Below, piece after piece: positions 23,492 through 32,227 of a stretch of DNA of 56,296 nucleotides. Source of the stretch: a bacterium (GTDB lineage Bacteria > Planctomycetota > B15-G4); the NCBI GenBank assembly GCA_030428785.1, contig JAUIEF010000013.1, forward strand, positions 1-56,296, given 5' to 3'. Within the stretch, counting starts at the first letter, position 1, and every line of letters begins with the position of its first letter. The translations under genes were made by a program, and so were the position numbers. A model generated the notes under the pieces. It ran no database searches, was not told where the DNA came from, and worked only from the letters and a program-made list of their open reading frames with translations.

Positions 23492-25546
23492 ATGCGACGG
23501 ACCACCGGACTCGTGACGCTGCTCGTCGGCGTCGCACTCGTCGTGGTGGGAGTGTCGCTCGCCGACGACGCGGACGGCGGCGCGGCCGGCGTGCCGGTCG
23601 TGGAGGTCGTCGACGATCCGGCGGGCGGCGGCACGTCGCTGCCCGAGCTCGCGGGCTCCGCACCCGCGCCGCTGGGCCCGGACGCCGCGCCGGAACCCGC
23701 GAGATCCCGCCCGTCCGATGCGCTCCTCGCGGCGACCCTCGGTCCGACGCGCCGCGTGTCAGGTCGCATGCGACGCCTCGCCGACGACTCGCCGCTCGCG
23801 GGCGTGCGGATCTCCTCTCTCGCAGAGGAGGTCTTCACCGACGTCGACGGACGCTTCGCGATCGCCACGCTGGTCGACGAGCGCGAGCTGCTCGTCACAG
23901 GCACGGTCGTCGATGCGGAGGTCCGGCTGCCGCCCGACGGCCTCGACCACGACGACCTCGACCTCGTCGTGGACAGCGGGTGGGTCGTCGAGGGCGTCGT
24001 GCGCGAGCCGGAGGGCGCCCCGGTCGCCGGTGCGGTGGTGACAACCCTGGCCGGCCGGACCGTGTGCGACGAGGCGGGCGTGTTCCGGATCGTCGACGTG
24101 GCGCCCGCCTCGACGCCGGTGCGACACTTCGGCGCGGCCCGCGCCGGACGTCGCCGCGGTGGCAGCATCGCGCTCCGGGTCACGGCGGGCGACCACGCGG
24201 CCGCGGAGGAGCGCGTCGCGCTCCGCTCCGACGAGCGGACTGCGCCGCCCGTGGAGATCGTGTTGCCGCGCGGCTCGGTGGTGGAGGGGCGCGTGAGCGC
24301 GCCGTCCGGCGTGACCGTCGAGGGGCTCGCCGTGGAGCTGTCGCTGCGCGTCGCGTCGGGCGGGGAACTCGTCCGGCCCGACCCGGGCACCGTGACCGAC
24401 ACGTCGGTCGGCCCCGGCGGCAGCTACCGGTTCGACGGCGTGCCGCCGGGCACCTGGGTGCTCGGAGTCGGGATGCCGCCGTCGGTCGCGCGCATGCAGG
24501 ACGCGGCGGCCGGACACGGAGGGCGGGAGCCGTCGCGCGACCTGCACGGCGCGCCCTGGACCTGGGTGCCCGACGTCGAGGTCGTCGTGGGGACGGCGAC
24601 CCGCCGCGACATCGCGCTCCCGGCGGGCGGCGTCGTCGTCGGCACGGCGCGCGACGCACACGGCGACCCGATCGAGGGTGTCCGCATGAGCGCGTGGCTC
24701 GAGGCGGCCTGGCCGGTCGCCGGGCGATCCGGTTCCTCCGCGGCCGTCACCGACGGCTGGGCGCGCGTCGAGGGGGACGGCGACCTCGTCGTGCGGACCC
24801 ATGCGCCCTCGACGTTCACCGACGACGAGGGGCGCTACGTCCTCGGGCCGCTTGCCCCCGGGCCCTGGGAGGTCGTCGCGTCGTCGAGCCGGCACTGGGG
24901 CGTGCCGGATCTCTCCGAGCAGGTCTTCGTGGACGAGGGCGCGACCGCCACCTGGGACCCGGTGTTCGCGGCGCGACACCTGGTCCGCGTGGAGGTCGTC
25001 GATCACGCGGGGCGACCGCTGGGCGACGCCGTCGCGGAGCTCGTCCGCCCGGAGGAGCTGGACGGCACGGACCGCGAGTTCGACACCATCGAGGCGGCCG
25101 CGCTGAAGCTCGAGCTCACCGCGGGCGAGACGGGCGACGACACGGACGGGTACGGGCACGTGACGTTCACGGACGTCGAGGACCGCGAGTGGGTGCTCGG
25201 AGTCGGCGCGCCGCGACACCGCGCGCGGCTGCTCCGCGTGCGGCCGTCGCCCGTGCCGGTGCGCGTCGTGCTCGACCCGGCGCAGGTGCTCGCGTTCCGG
25301 CTGCTCGACGCGCGGACCGGCCGGCCGGTGCCCGCGCGCGTGGGCATCGGCCTCATCGGCTCGTTCGAGCTGCACGACCGGAGGAACGACCGCGACGGGC
25401 TGTTCGTCCTCGACGACCTGCCCGACGAGCGCTTCACCGTGACGTTCGACGTCCCGGGCTACCGCGAGGTGCGCCTCGACGGGTTGCGCCCGCACCCCGC
25501 GGACGACGTGCCGCGCGACGTGTTCCTCGAGCCGGAGGTCCCGTGA
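23492..25546 (+). CDS. Carboxypeptidase-regulatory-like repeat protein, paralogue 1
   Basis: 684 residues. One N-terminal helix (LVTLLVGVALVVVGVSL) anchors a Pro/Ala-rich linker (~30-85). After it come at least five beta-sandwich repeats of the CarboxypepD_reg/Cna-B kind, marked by VSGRMRRLADDSPLAGVRI, TDVDGRFAIATL, WVVEGVVREPEGAPVAGAVV, GGSYRFDGVPPGTWVL and VVVGTARDAHGDPIEGV. A closing segment has VLAFRLLDARTGRPVPARV and LDDLPDERFTVTFDVPGYREV. No catalytic residues. Start ATG has AGAGGAG upstream. Its stop overlaps the GTG of paralogue 2, so they are co-translated. Probable structural or surface protein; role unknown. Confidence 0.88.
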   Translation: MRRTTGLVTLLVGVALVVVGVSLADDADGGAAGVPVVEVVDDPAGGGTSLPELAGSAPAPLGPDAAPEPARSRPSDALLAATLGPTRRVSGRMRRLADDSPLAGVRISSLAEEVFTDVDGRFAIATLVDERELLVTGTVVDAEVRLPPDGLDHDDLDLVVDSGWVVEGVVREPEGAPVAGAVVTTLAGRTVCDEAGVFRIVDVAPASTPVRHFGAARAGRRRGGSIALRVTAGDHAAAEERVALRSDERTAPPVEIVLPRGSVVEGRVSAPSGVTVEGLAVELSLRVASGGELVRPDPGTVTDTSVGPGGSYRFDGVPPGTWVLGVGMPPSVARMQDAAAGHGGREPSRDLHGAPWTWVPDVEVVVGTATRRDIALPAGGVVVGTARDAHGDPIEGVRMSAWLEAAWPVAGRSGSSAAVTDGWARVEGDGDLVVRTHAPSTFTDDEGRYVLGPLAPGPWEVVASSSRHWGVPDLSEQVFVDEGATATWDPVFAARHLVRVEVVDHAGRPLGDAVAELVRPEELDGTDREFDTIEAAALKLELTAGETGDDTDGYGHVTFTDVEDREWVLGVGAPRHRARLLRVRPSPVPVRVVLDPAQVLAFRLLDARTGRPVPARVGIGLIGSFELHDRRNDRDGLFVLDDLPDERFTVTFDVPGYREVRLDGLRPHPADDVPRDVFLEPEVP

Positions 25547-27567
25547 CGCGCTCCCGCTTCGCCGTCGTGTTCGCGGCGCTCGTCGTCGCGCTCGCCGCGT
25601 GGACGCTCCTCGCGGACGACGCGCCCGACGGGGGCGCCGCGGCCGTCGTCGACGGGACGCCGCGCGCGGACGTGCCGCACGAGGAGCTCCCGCCGCCCGC
25701 GTCGACGGAGCTGCCGCGCGCGAGCGCCGAGGAGCCGGCGCCGCTCGCGGCGACGCCGCCCGCGCCCGCGGCGGGACGCGTCGTGGCCCACGGCGTGCTC
25801 ACCACGGAGCCGCGTCGCGTCACGGGCCGCCTGCTCCGCCTCGCCGACCTCGGACCGCTCGCGGACGTGGACGTCATGACGGAGGAGGGCTCGGCGCGCA
25901 CCGACGCCGACGGCCGGTTCGCGCTCCGCGCGGCGCCGGACGAGGTCGAGCTGCTCGTCGCCTACGCGCCGTTCAGCGAGCGCCTCGTCCCGATCACGCC
26001 CGGCGCCGACGACCTCGACCTCGGCGACGTCGTCGTGGACAGCGGCTGGACGCTGGCGGGCCACGTCGTCGACGCGTCGGGCGCGCCGGTCGAGGGGGCG
26101 ACGGTCCGCATGGCGCGCATGCGCGAGGACGTCACCGCCGCGGACGGCTCCTTCGTGCTGCGCGACGTTCCGGACCTCGACGCCCGCTACGCCAACCGCA
26201 AGGCCTCGCGCGTGCGCATCGAGGTCCTGTCGCCGTGGTTCGTCGACGCGTGGAGCGACGTCCCGCTGCCCGATCGCGAGCGCGTCGTGAGGGACCTGCG
26301 CTTCGTGCTCGCGTCGACGGGCGCGATCGTCGGGACGGTCACCGGCCCCGACGGCGCGCCGCGCGCGGGCCTGTCGGTCCGGCCCGTGCTCCACGTCGAC
26401 GTCACGGGGCCGACGGGCGGCGTACGCGACCCGGCGGAGACCGATGCGCAGGGGAACTACCGGCTCGACGGCGTCGCCCCCGGCGTGCACGTGCTCGAGG
26501 TCGGGCCGTCGCTCTGGGACGAGTACCACGGGACCCGCGAGCGGTCGGACGCGGAGGGGCCGACCCTCGCGCGCGTGCTCGCGGGCCCCGCGGTCGTGAG
26601 CGCGCACGGGACGACGCGCCTGGACGTCGCGCTGCCGGCGGTCGGCGCCGTCACCGGGCACGTGACGGACACCGCGGGCGCGCCGCTCGACGACGTCGCG
26701 ATCAAGGTGTGGACCGAGCGCGCGTGGCCCGTCGGCGGCCCGGCCCGCGGCTCCGCGAGCGACCTCTTCGTCGACGGGGAGGGCGTGCTCCACGCGACGC
26801 GGATCGCGGGCCGCGGCGCGTCCGACGCGAACGGGCGCTTCCGCGTCGACGACGTCCCGCCGGGGCCGGTGCGCCTCGAGGCGGAGACGAGCCGGCGCGG
26901 CGCGTCGGCTCGCGTCGTGCGGGCCGTCGAGGTGCCGGAGGACGGGGACGCCGTCGTCGGGCTCGTGATCGGCGCGGGTCCGGAAGTGCTCGTCGAGGTC
27001 GTCGACGAGCAGGCGGGCCCGGCGGCCGACGCGCGCGTCCTCCTCGTGCCCGCGGACGACGAGGCGCCGGACGGCGGAGCGGGTCCGCGCCCCGTGCCGC
27101 GACGCAGGTTGCGCGCGATGATGACCGCGGGGAGCACCGGGCTGCGCGTCGACGACGCCGGGCGCTTCACCTTCTCCGGGGTCGACGAGGACCGGCCGCA
27201 CGACCTCGTCGTCGCGGCGTCCGGACGACGCTCGGTGCTCCTCTCGGACGTGCGCCCGGACCCCGCGCCGCGACGCGTCGTGCTCCGGCCGGAGCGCGTG
27301 CTCGCCTTCCGGCTTCTCGATGCGCTCACCTCGCGGCCGCTGGAGCGTCCCTTCGTGACGTGGCGCGTCCGGGGACCGCTCACCGAGCTGTCCGGCGCGT
27401 CCCCCGCCGACGACGACGGCCTGCTCGTGATCGGCGACCTCCCGGACGAGGGCTTTCGCGTCGAGCTCGAGATCCGCGACCGCGAGCCGTGGATCGGTGC
27501 CGGCCTCGTGCCGCACGCCCCCGACGCGCCGCCGCACGAGGTGCTCGTGAGGGACCCCGACGGCTGA
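25543..27567 (+). CDS. Carboxypeptidase-regulatory-like repeat protein, paralogue 2
   Basis: 674 residues from GTG 25543, which overlaps the previous stop (GTGA) and has GGAGG five nt upstream. Same plan as its neighbours: one N-terminal helix (FAVVFAALVVALAAWTLL), a linker, then repeats VTGRLLRLADLGPLADVDV, TDADGRFALRA, WTLAGHVVDASGAPVEGATV, GNYRLDGVAPGVHVLEVG and VTGHVTDTAGAPLDDV, ending with VLAFRLLDALTSRPLERPF and GDLPDEGFRVELEI. Clear tandem duplication of the gene upstream, diverged but colinear. No enzyme motif. Confidence 0.88.
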   Translation: MTRSRFAVVFAALVVALAAWTLLADDAPDGGAAAVVDGTPRADVPHEELPPPASTELPRASAEEPAPLAATPPAPAAGRVVAHGVLTTEPRRVTGRLLRLADLGPLADVDVMTEEGSARTDADGRFALRAAPDEVELLVAYAPFSERLVPITPGADDLDLGDVVVDSGWTLAGHVVDASGAPVEGATVRMARMREDVTAADGSFVLRDVPDLDARYANRKASRVRIEVLSPWFVDAWSDVPLPDRERVVRDLRFVLASTGAIVGTVTGPDGAPRAGLSVRPVLHVDVTGPTGGVRDPAETDAQGNYRLDGVAPGVHVLEVGPSLWDEYHGTRERSDAEGPTLARVLAGPAVVSAHGTTRLDVALPAVGAVTGHVTDTAGAPLDDVAIKVWTERAWPVGGPARGSASDLFVDGEGVLHATRIAGRGASDANGRFRVDDVPPGPVRLEAETSRRGASARVVRAVEVPEDGDAVVGLVIGAGPEVLVEVVDEQAGPAADARVLLVPADDEAPDGGAGPRPVPRRRLRAMMTAGSTGLRVDDAGRFTFSGVDEDRPHDLVVAASGRRSVLLSDVRPDPAPRRVVLRPERVLAFRLLDALTSRPLERPFVTWRVRGPLTELSGASPADDDGLLVIGDLPDEGFRVELEIRDREPWIGAGLVPHAPDAPPHEVLVRDPDG

Positions 27568-27603
27568 GACCGCCCCCCCGCGACAACGCGCCGTCCCGTC
27601 GAC

Positions 27604-27609
27604 TACGCT
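27604..27609 (+). promoter_or_regulatory. Candidate -10 (TACGCT)
   Basis: TACGCT, 24 nt before ATG 27634, in the 66-nt gap between paralogues 2 and 3, so paralogue 3 may have its own promoter. Confidence 0.4.
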
Positions 27610-27633
27610 GACCGCCCGCGACCGGAGTCCTCC

Positions 27634-29661
27634 ATGCGCTCGACGATCGTCCTCGCCGCCGGCCTGCTCATCGCGGTGCTCGCCGTCGTGGGCGTCGTGC
27701 TCTTCCTCGACGAGGAGCCCGACGCGGGCGGCGGCGCCGCGGTCGTCGCGACGCGCGAGGACGAGCGCCCCGAGGCCATGGCGCTCCCGGAGTTCGAGGG
27801 GGCGGAGGCCGAGCCGCTCGAGTTCACGGGCGGCGGCGTACCCGGCGCGCCGACGCCGGAGGACACGCCGCGCAAGGTGCTCGCCGACGGCACGCCGACG
27901 CGCACGCTCTCCGGCCGCGTCCTGCGCCTCGCGGACCGCTCGCCCGTGACCGGACGGCGCCTCGCGTCCGGCGCCGAGGAGACGACGACCGACGACGCCG
28001 ACGGCACGTTCTCGTTCCGCGCGCTCCCCGGCGACCGCACGATCAACCTCGGCCTGCCGCGCCGCTGGGTCGTCGTGCCGCTGCCCGAGACGGAGGGCGA
28101 CCTCACGGACCTCGAGCTCGTCGTCGACACGGGCTGGATCGTGCACGGCTCGGTGACGTCGCCGCGCGGCGACCCGATCCCCGGCGCGGGCGTCGTCGTC
28201 GCGGGCGAGCGGACGCCGTGCGGGTCGGGCGGACTGTTCCGCGTGAAGGACGTCGCGCCCGGCGGCCGGCCGGACCAGGTGCGGGTCGTCGCGCGCGCGC
28301 CCGGTCACGCGGAGGAGTCGCTGCCGGCCTTCCTCTTCCCGGACGTGCGCGTCGCGCCGCCGCTCGCGTTCGAGCTGCACGCGGCCGGGTCCATCGAGGG
28401 CTGGTTGCGCGCGACGCCGGGCCGCGGCGTCGAGGGGATGCCCGTCGAGGTGCTGCTCGAGCTCCAGCCGCGCGGCTTCGGCCGGGTGCCGGAGACGCTG
28501 CGCGCGAACGCGGACGCCGAGGGTCGCTACCGCATCGACGGCGTGCCGGAGGGCACCTACCTCGTCCTCGCGGGGCCACCGCCGCGGGACGTAGACGAGG
28601 TCGCCGTCCTCCGCGCGCTGGGCTACGTCGACGACACGGCGCCCGCGGACCTCGACCTGCACACGACCGCGCGCGTCTGGCTGCGCGACGTCGTCGTGCG
28701 CTCGGGGGAGGCGACGCGCCTCGACGTCGACCTACCGGAGGGCGCGGGCATCACGGGGGTCGCGCGCGACGGGAGCGGCGCGGCGCTCGCCGGCGTGCGC
28801 GTCGAGGCCGTCCGCGAGGAGACGTGGACCTTCGAGCGCGGGCGGCAGGCGGAGTCGACGGTGCGCGGCTTCGCGGCGCAGGTCTCCGTCGACGGGACGG
28901 GCCGCGTGTCGTCGCGCGTCGGCGCGGCGGAGTCCGCGGCCGACGGGACCTACGCGATCGGCGGGCTGCCGCCGGGCCCGATCCGGCTCGTCGCGACGAC
29001 GCCCTCGCAGCCGGGCTGGCAGGCGGAGACGCGCGAGCTCGTCGTCGCCGCGGGCGAGCGGCGCGCCGTCGACCTCGTGCTCGGCACGGGGCTCGCGGTG
29101 CGCGGCACGGTCGTCGACCTCCAGGGCCGGCCGGTCGCGGACGCGCGCGTCGCGCTCGACGACCCGGACGACGCCGACGGCTCCGCGGCGGGCCACCCGC
29201 AGTGGGCCGACCTCTACCGGCGCATGAAGTCGCAGCACGTCGCGTCCGGCCTCGCGGGGCACGCGACGCGGGACGGCGCCTTCGACTTCGCGGGGCTCGA
29301 CGACCGGCCGTACGTGCTCGTCGCGACGGCGCCGCGGCACCGCGCCGAGCGGCTCGAGGTCCAGCCGGGCGACCGCGCGCTGCAGGTCGTGCTCGCGCCG
29401 GCGCGCGTGATCGAGGCGCGGGTCGTCGACGCGCGCACGGGCGAGCCCGTCGCCGAGGCCCCGTGGGAGCTGCGCGGCGAGCAGCTGCACCAGATGGGCG
29501 GGAACCCGCTCGAGGACGGCCGGCTCCTCGTCGACGACCTGCCGGAGGGCGCCTACGCGCTCACGATCCGCGCCGCGGGCTACCGCGAGTGGACCAGGCA
29601 GGACCTGTGGCCGTCGGCGACCGGCGAGGTGATCGAGGTGCGGATGGAGCCGCTGCGGTAG
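27634..29661 (+). CDS. Carboxypeptidase-regulatory-like repeat protein, paralogue 3
   Basis: 675 residues. Helix IVLAAGLLIAVLAVVGVVLFL, acidic linker, then the same repeat order as the two genes before it: LSGRVLRLADRSPVTGRRL, DDADGTFSFRALPGD, WIVHGSVTSPRGDPIPGAGV, GRYRIDGVPEGTYLVLAGPP, ITGVARDGSGAALAGVRV and RGTVVDLQGRPVADARV. The end matches too: VIEARVVDARTGEPVAEAP and VDDLPEGAYALTIRAAGYREW. Start ATG has CCGGAG upstream. Convergent with the lipoprotein gene at 29686. Confidence 0.88.
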   Translation: MRSTIVLAAGLLIAVLAVVGVVLFLDEEPDAGGGAAVVATREDERPEAMALPEFEGAEAEPLEFTGGGVPGAPTPEDTPRKVLADGTPTRTLSGRVLRLADRSPVTGRRLASGAEETTTDDADGTFSFRALPGDRTINLGLPRRWVVVPLPETEGDLTDLELVVDTGWIVHGSVTSPRGDPIPGAGVVVAGERTPCGSGGLFRVKDVAPGGRPDQVRVVARAPGHAEESLPAFLFPDVRVAPPLAFELHAAGSIEGWLRATPGRGVEGMPVEVLLELQPRGFGRVPETLRANADAEGRYRIDGVPEGTYLVLAGPPPRDVDEVAVLRALGYVDDTAPADLDLHTTARVWLRDVVVRSGEATRLDVDLPEGAGITGVARDGSGAALAGVRVEAVREETWTFERGRQAESTVRGFAAQVSVDGTGRVSSRVGAAESAADGTYAIGGLPPGPIRLVATTPSQPGWQAETRELVVAAGERRAVDLVLGTGLAVRGTVVDLQGRPVADARVALDDPDDADGSAAGHPQWADLYRRMKSQHVASGLAGHATRDGAFDFAGLDDRPYVLVATAPRHRAERLEVQPGDRALQVVLAPARVIEARVVDARTGEPVAEAPWELRGEQLHQMGGNPLEDGRLLVDDLPEGAYALTIRAAGYREWTRQDLWPSATGEVIEVRMEPLR

Positions 29662-29685
29662 GGGTGCGAGGACCCGCGCTCCGGC

Positions 29686-30717
29686 TCAGGAGACCCAGGA
29701 CGCGAGCACCAGCGTGGCGCGCCAGGTGCCGGCCTCGTACTCGACCAGCCAGACGGCGCCGTCGGCCCAGAGCACGTGCCGCGACTCGGCGACGCTCACG
29801 AGCGCCTGACGGCCGTCGTCGCTGAAGACCGGCTTCGAGATCGACACGACGACGGTGCACTCCGGCGGCCCGCGCCGCACGGCGTCCCAGCCCTCTTCCC
29901 GACTGCGCCCCTCGAAGTGCGCGTCCCAGGTCGCGTCGTCGATGAACCCGACGCCCAGCTCGCCGAGCCACTCCGGGTGGTCCTCGGCGTCCGCCGCGGC
30001 GGCCTCGACGGTCGCCGTCGAGAGCCCGGGCCGCAGGCCGTGCACACGACGCCAGTCGTGGTCGCCGACGAACCAGCTCAGGCCGGCGGTCGTGCGCCGG
30101 AAGAGCGCGCGTTCCGTCGGCTCGAGGGCGCTGCCCCGCTCGAGGACGGCGAGGATCACCGCGCGGACGTCCTCGTCGGTCGGCTCGCGCGGCGGCAGGG
30201 ACGGCGGCGCGAGTTGCTGCAGCAGGACGTCCACGTCCGCGTCCGGCAGGGCGTGCGCCGCATCGAGCGGGACGTCGACCCGACCGCGCAGCCGTTCGAC
30301 GGAGACGTCCACGTCGAAGGAGGCGCGCAGCCGGCCGTCGTCGAGCCGCGCGCGATCGATGACGATCTCGCCCTCGAGCGGCACGCTCCAGCGCGGCACG
30401 GTGTCGGGGAACGTCTCGTCCGGCCGGAAGTGCGCGAGCACGCGGGGCGCCGCCGTCGGTCCGTCGACCTCGACGACGTCGAGCAGGAGCGCCCAACGCG
30501 CCCACGTCACCTTCGGCTCGGCGTCGAGGAACTCGACGACGAGCCGCCCGGGATCCGGCCGCGCGACGCGCGCCGACGCCTCGGGGAGCGTCACGTCGAT
30601 CGTCGGGTCGTCGGCGATCCGCACGACGACGGGCCAGTCCTCGGGAGAAGCCTCGCTGCCGCGCACGCAGCCGGCGAGGACGACGGCCGCGACGATGCTC
30701 GCGGTCGTCCCGCTCAC
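29686..30717 (-). CDS. Lipoprotein of unknown function
   Basis: 343 residues from GTG 30717, which overlaps the stop of the metalloprotease gene (GTGA on the minus strand). The signal sequence ends in the lipobox VVLAGC. Mature sequence: two beta-rich halves, the first with charged Asp/Arg alternation (IRADDPTIDVTLP...ARVARPDPGRLVVEFLD), the second helical then WFVGDHDWRRVHGLRPG and VVSISKPVFSDDGRQALVSV...VWLVEYEAGTW, which resembles ligand-binding or stress-protein immunity lipoproteins but has no family-defining motif. Coupled to the secreted protease upstream. Confidence 0.78.
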   Translation of the reverse strand: MSGTTASIVAAVVLAGCVRGSEASPEDWPVVVRIADDPTIDVTLPEASARVARPDPGRLVVEFLDAEPKVTWARWALLLDVVEVDGPTAAPRVLAHFRPDETFPDTVPRWSVPLEGEIVIDRARLDDGRLRASFDVDVSVERLRGRVDVPLDAAHALPDADVDVLLQQLAPPSLPPREPTDEDVRAVILAVLERGSALEPTERALFRRTTAGLSWFVGDHDWRRVHGLRPGLSTATVEAAAADAEDHPEWLGELGVGFIDDATWDAHFEGRSREEGWDAVRRGPPECTVVVSISKPVFSDDGRQALVSVAESRHVLWADGAVWLVEYEAGTWRATLVLASWVS

Positions 30718-32081
30718 TCCGCGCCCGCGTGCAGCGCGTTCGAGAGCGTGAAGCCGTCGGGGACCGACGCGTCCTGCACGAGGAACTGGATCCAGACCTC
30801 GAAGCCGGACGGCAGGCTCGCGGGCCAGGTCGTCGCGAGGTCGAGGGTGCCGGCGGGCGTCGCGGCGTAGAGCAGCTGCGCCGTGTACGGGAAGACGTGC
30901 ATCGTGCCGCCCGCGAGCGCGAAGGGCGTGGAGTCCGGTGCGAGCCACGCGAGGAGCAGGGCGCTCGGCGGCGCGGCGTCGAGGGAGATCGCGAACGGCT
31001 GCCCCGTGAAGAGCGCGCCGACGCCCGAGAGCTCCGGCGTGCCCGCGGCGCCCGGCGAGCCGCCGCCCGCGTCGAGCCAGCAGGTGTGCGGCGGGGCCGG
31101 GTCCGCCGCGCACGGGTCGGGCTCGGTGCAGCTCCCGAAGAACGCGTCGATGAGGTCCGACTCCTCGCGCGTCGTGCAGGTCACGACGCGCGTCACGGCG
31201 TCGGAGACCGGCGCGTCGGCGACGCTGATGATGTTGGCCCACTCGTCGAAGTCCGTGATGTCGCTCTGCGTGCCGGACGACGTGCACCAGTCGCGCTGGC
31301 TGCTCAGGTCGACCGCGACGAGGTCGTCCGTGTCGCCGTCGCAGTTCCAGTCGACCGCGCCGTAGCCGATGCCCTCCGACTCGTCGAGCGCCGTCTCGTC
31401 GACGTCGAGCGTGCACGCGTGCGCCGCGGAGTAGTCGAGCTGGTGGAACGGGTGCCCGGCGGGCACGAGGCCCTCGCACTCCATCTGCGCCGCGACGCCG
31501 CGCGTCTGGTAGCGGTACGCCATGACGCTCGGCAGGTTCGGCTTGTACTGCGCGACGAGCGATCCGAACTGGTCGCCGGAGTGCGTGAGCCCGAGGTTGT
31601 GGCCGAGCTCGTGCATGAAGGTGCCGGCGCGGTCGAAGGGCGTGCCGACCTGCCCGGGCCACGCGCCGAGGCTCACCATGAACTCGTCGCCGAAGAGCTC
31701 GCCGAGGCCGGAGCTCGTCGTGGGGGAGCCGCCGAACTCGTACTGGTGGATGAACACGCCGTAGTGCCAGCCGGTGCCCGCGGGGTGGTCGCGGTACGTC
31801 GACTCGATGGTCGCCCACTCGCCGCCGCCGAAGTCGCCGTCGATGAACTCGAGCGCGGCGGTCTCGGGGATGGAGTCGCTGAGCTCGATGTTGAGCGTGA
31901 CGCCGCGCCGCGCGAAGGCCTGCACGACACCGTCCAGCTCGCAGGCGGCGGGCCCGTGGTCGTGGTCACCGGCGGTGAACCAGTCGACCTCGACGTTCAC
32001 GACGGTGGTCTGCGCGGAGAGCGCGGGCGCGGCGGCGAGGGCGAGCGGGAGCGCGAGGAGCGCGGGACGGAGCGCGGGCAT
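30714..32081 (-). CDS. Secreted metzincin-type metalloprotease with shared C-terminal domain
   Basis: 455 residues. Signal peptide (ALLALPLALAAAPALSA). Zinc-binding motif HELGHNLGLTH (residues ~157-167) is HExxHxxGxxH of metzincins, and PSVMAYRY downstream supplies the Met-turn-like methionine. Several Cys in the central region suggest disulfides. The last ~105 residues are the domain shared with 13483, 32228 and 38859: LSGVGALFTGQPF...LLLAWLAPDSTPFALAGGTMHV...WPASLPSGFEVWIQFLVQD...FTLSNAL. TACGCT 44 nt upstream is a possible -10. Active site looks intact; substrate unknown. Confidence 0.92.
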   Translation of the reverse strand: MPALRPALLALPLALAAAPALSAQTTVVNVEVDWFTAGDHDHGPAACELDGVVQAFARRGVTLNIELSDSIPETAALEFIDGDFGGGEWATIESTYRDHPAGTGWHYGVFIHQYEFGGSPTTSSGLGELFGDEFMVSLGAWPGQVGTPFDRAGTFMHELGHNLGLTHSGDQFGSLVAQYKPNLPSVMAYRYQTRGVAAQMECEGLVPAGHPFHQLDYSAAHACTLDVDETALDESEGIGYGAVDWNCDGDTDDLVAVDLSSQRDWCTSSGTQSDITDFDEWANIISVADAPVSDAVTRVVTCTTREESDLIDAFFGSCTEPDPCAADPAPPHTCWLDAGGGSPGAAGTPELSGVGALFTGQPFAISLDAAPPSALLLAWLAPDSTPFALAGGTMHVFPYTAQLLYAATPAGTLDLATTWPASLPSGFEVWIQFLVQDASVPDGFTLSNALHAGAE

Positions 32082-32124
32082 GGGCGGGGTCCGGGTCGGG
32101 GAACGGGACGCCTTCGGGAGGCCC

Positions 32125-32130
32125 AGCGTA
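32125..32130 (-). promoter_or_regulatory. Candidate -10 (TACGCT)
   Basis: TACGCT on the minus strand, 43 nt before ATG 32081. Confidence 0.35.
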
Positions 32131-32227
32131 CCCCGAGGGTCGCTCGCGCGGGCGCCGTTCCCGCGCGCCGCGCCGGACGCCGCCGACCCGCACGGGGCGC
32201 GGCGGACGTCCGGCGCGGACGAGCGCG

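Noticed and set aside
25459..28662. 1067-codon antisense open frame opposite the paralogue genes
   Set aside because: Arg/Asp/Val-rich nonsense; the plus strand has repeated recognisable beta-sandwich motifs in three colinear copies.
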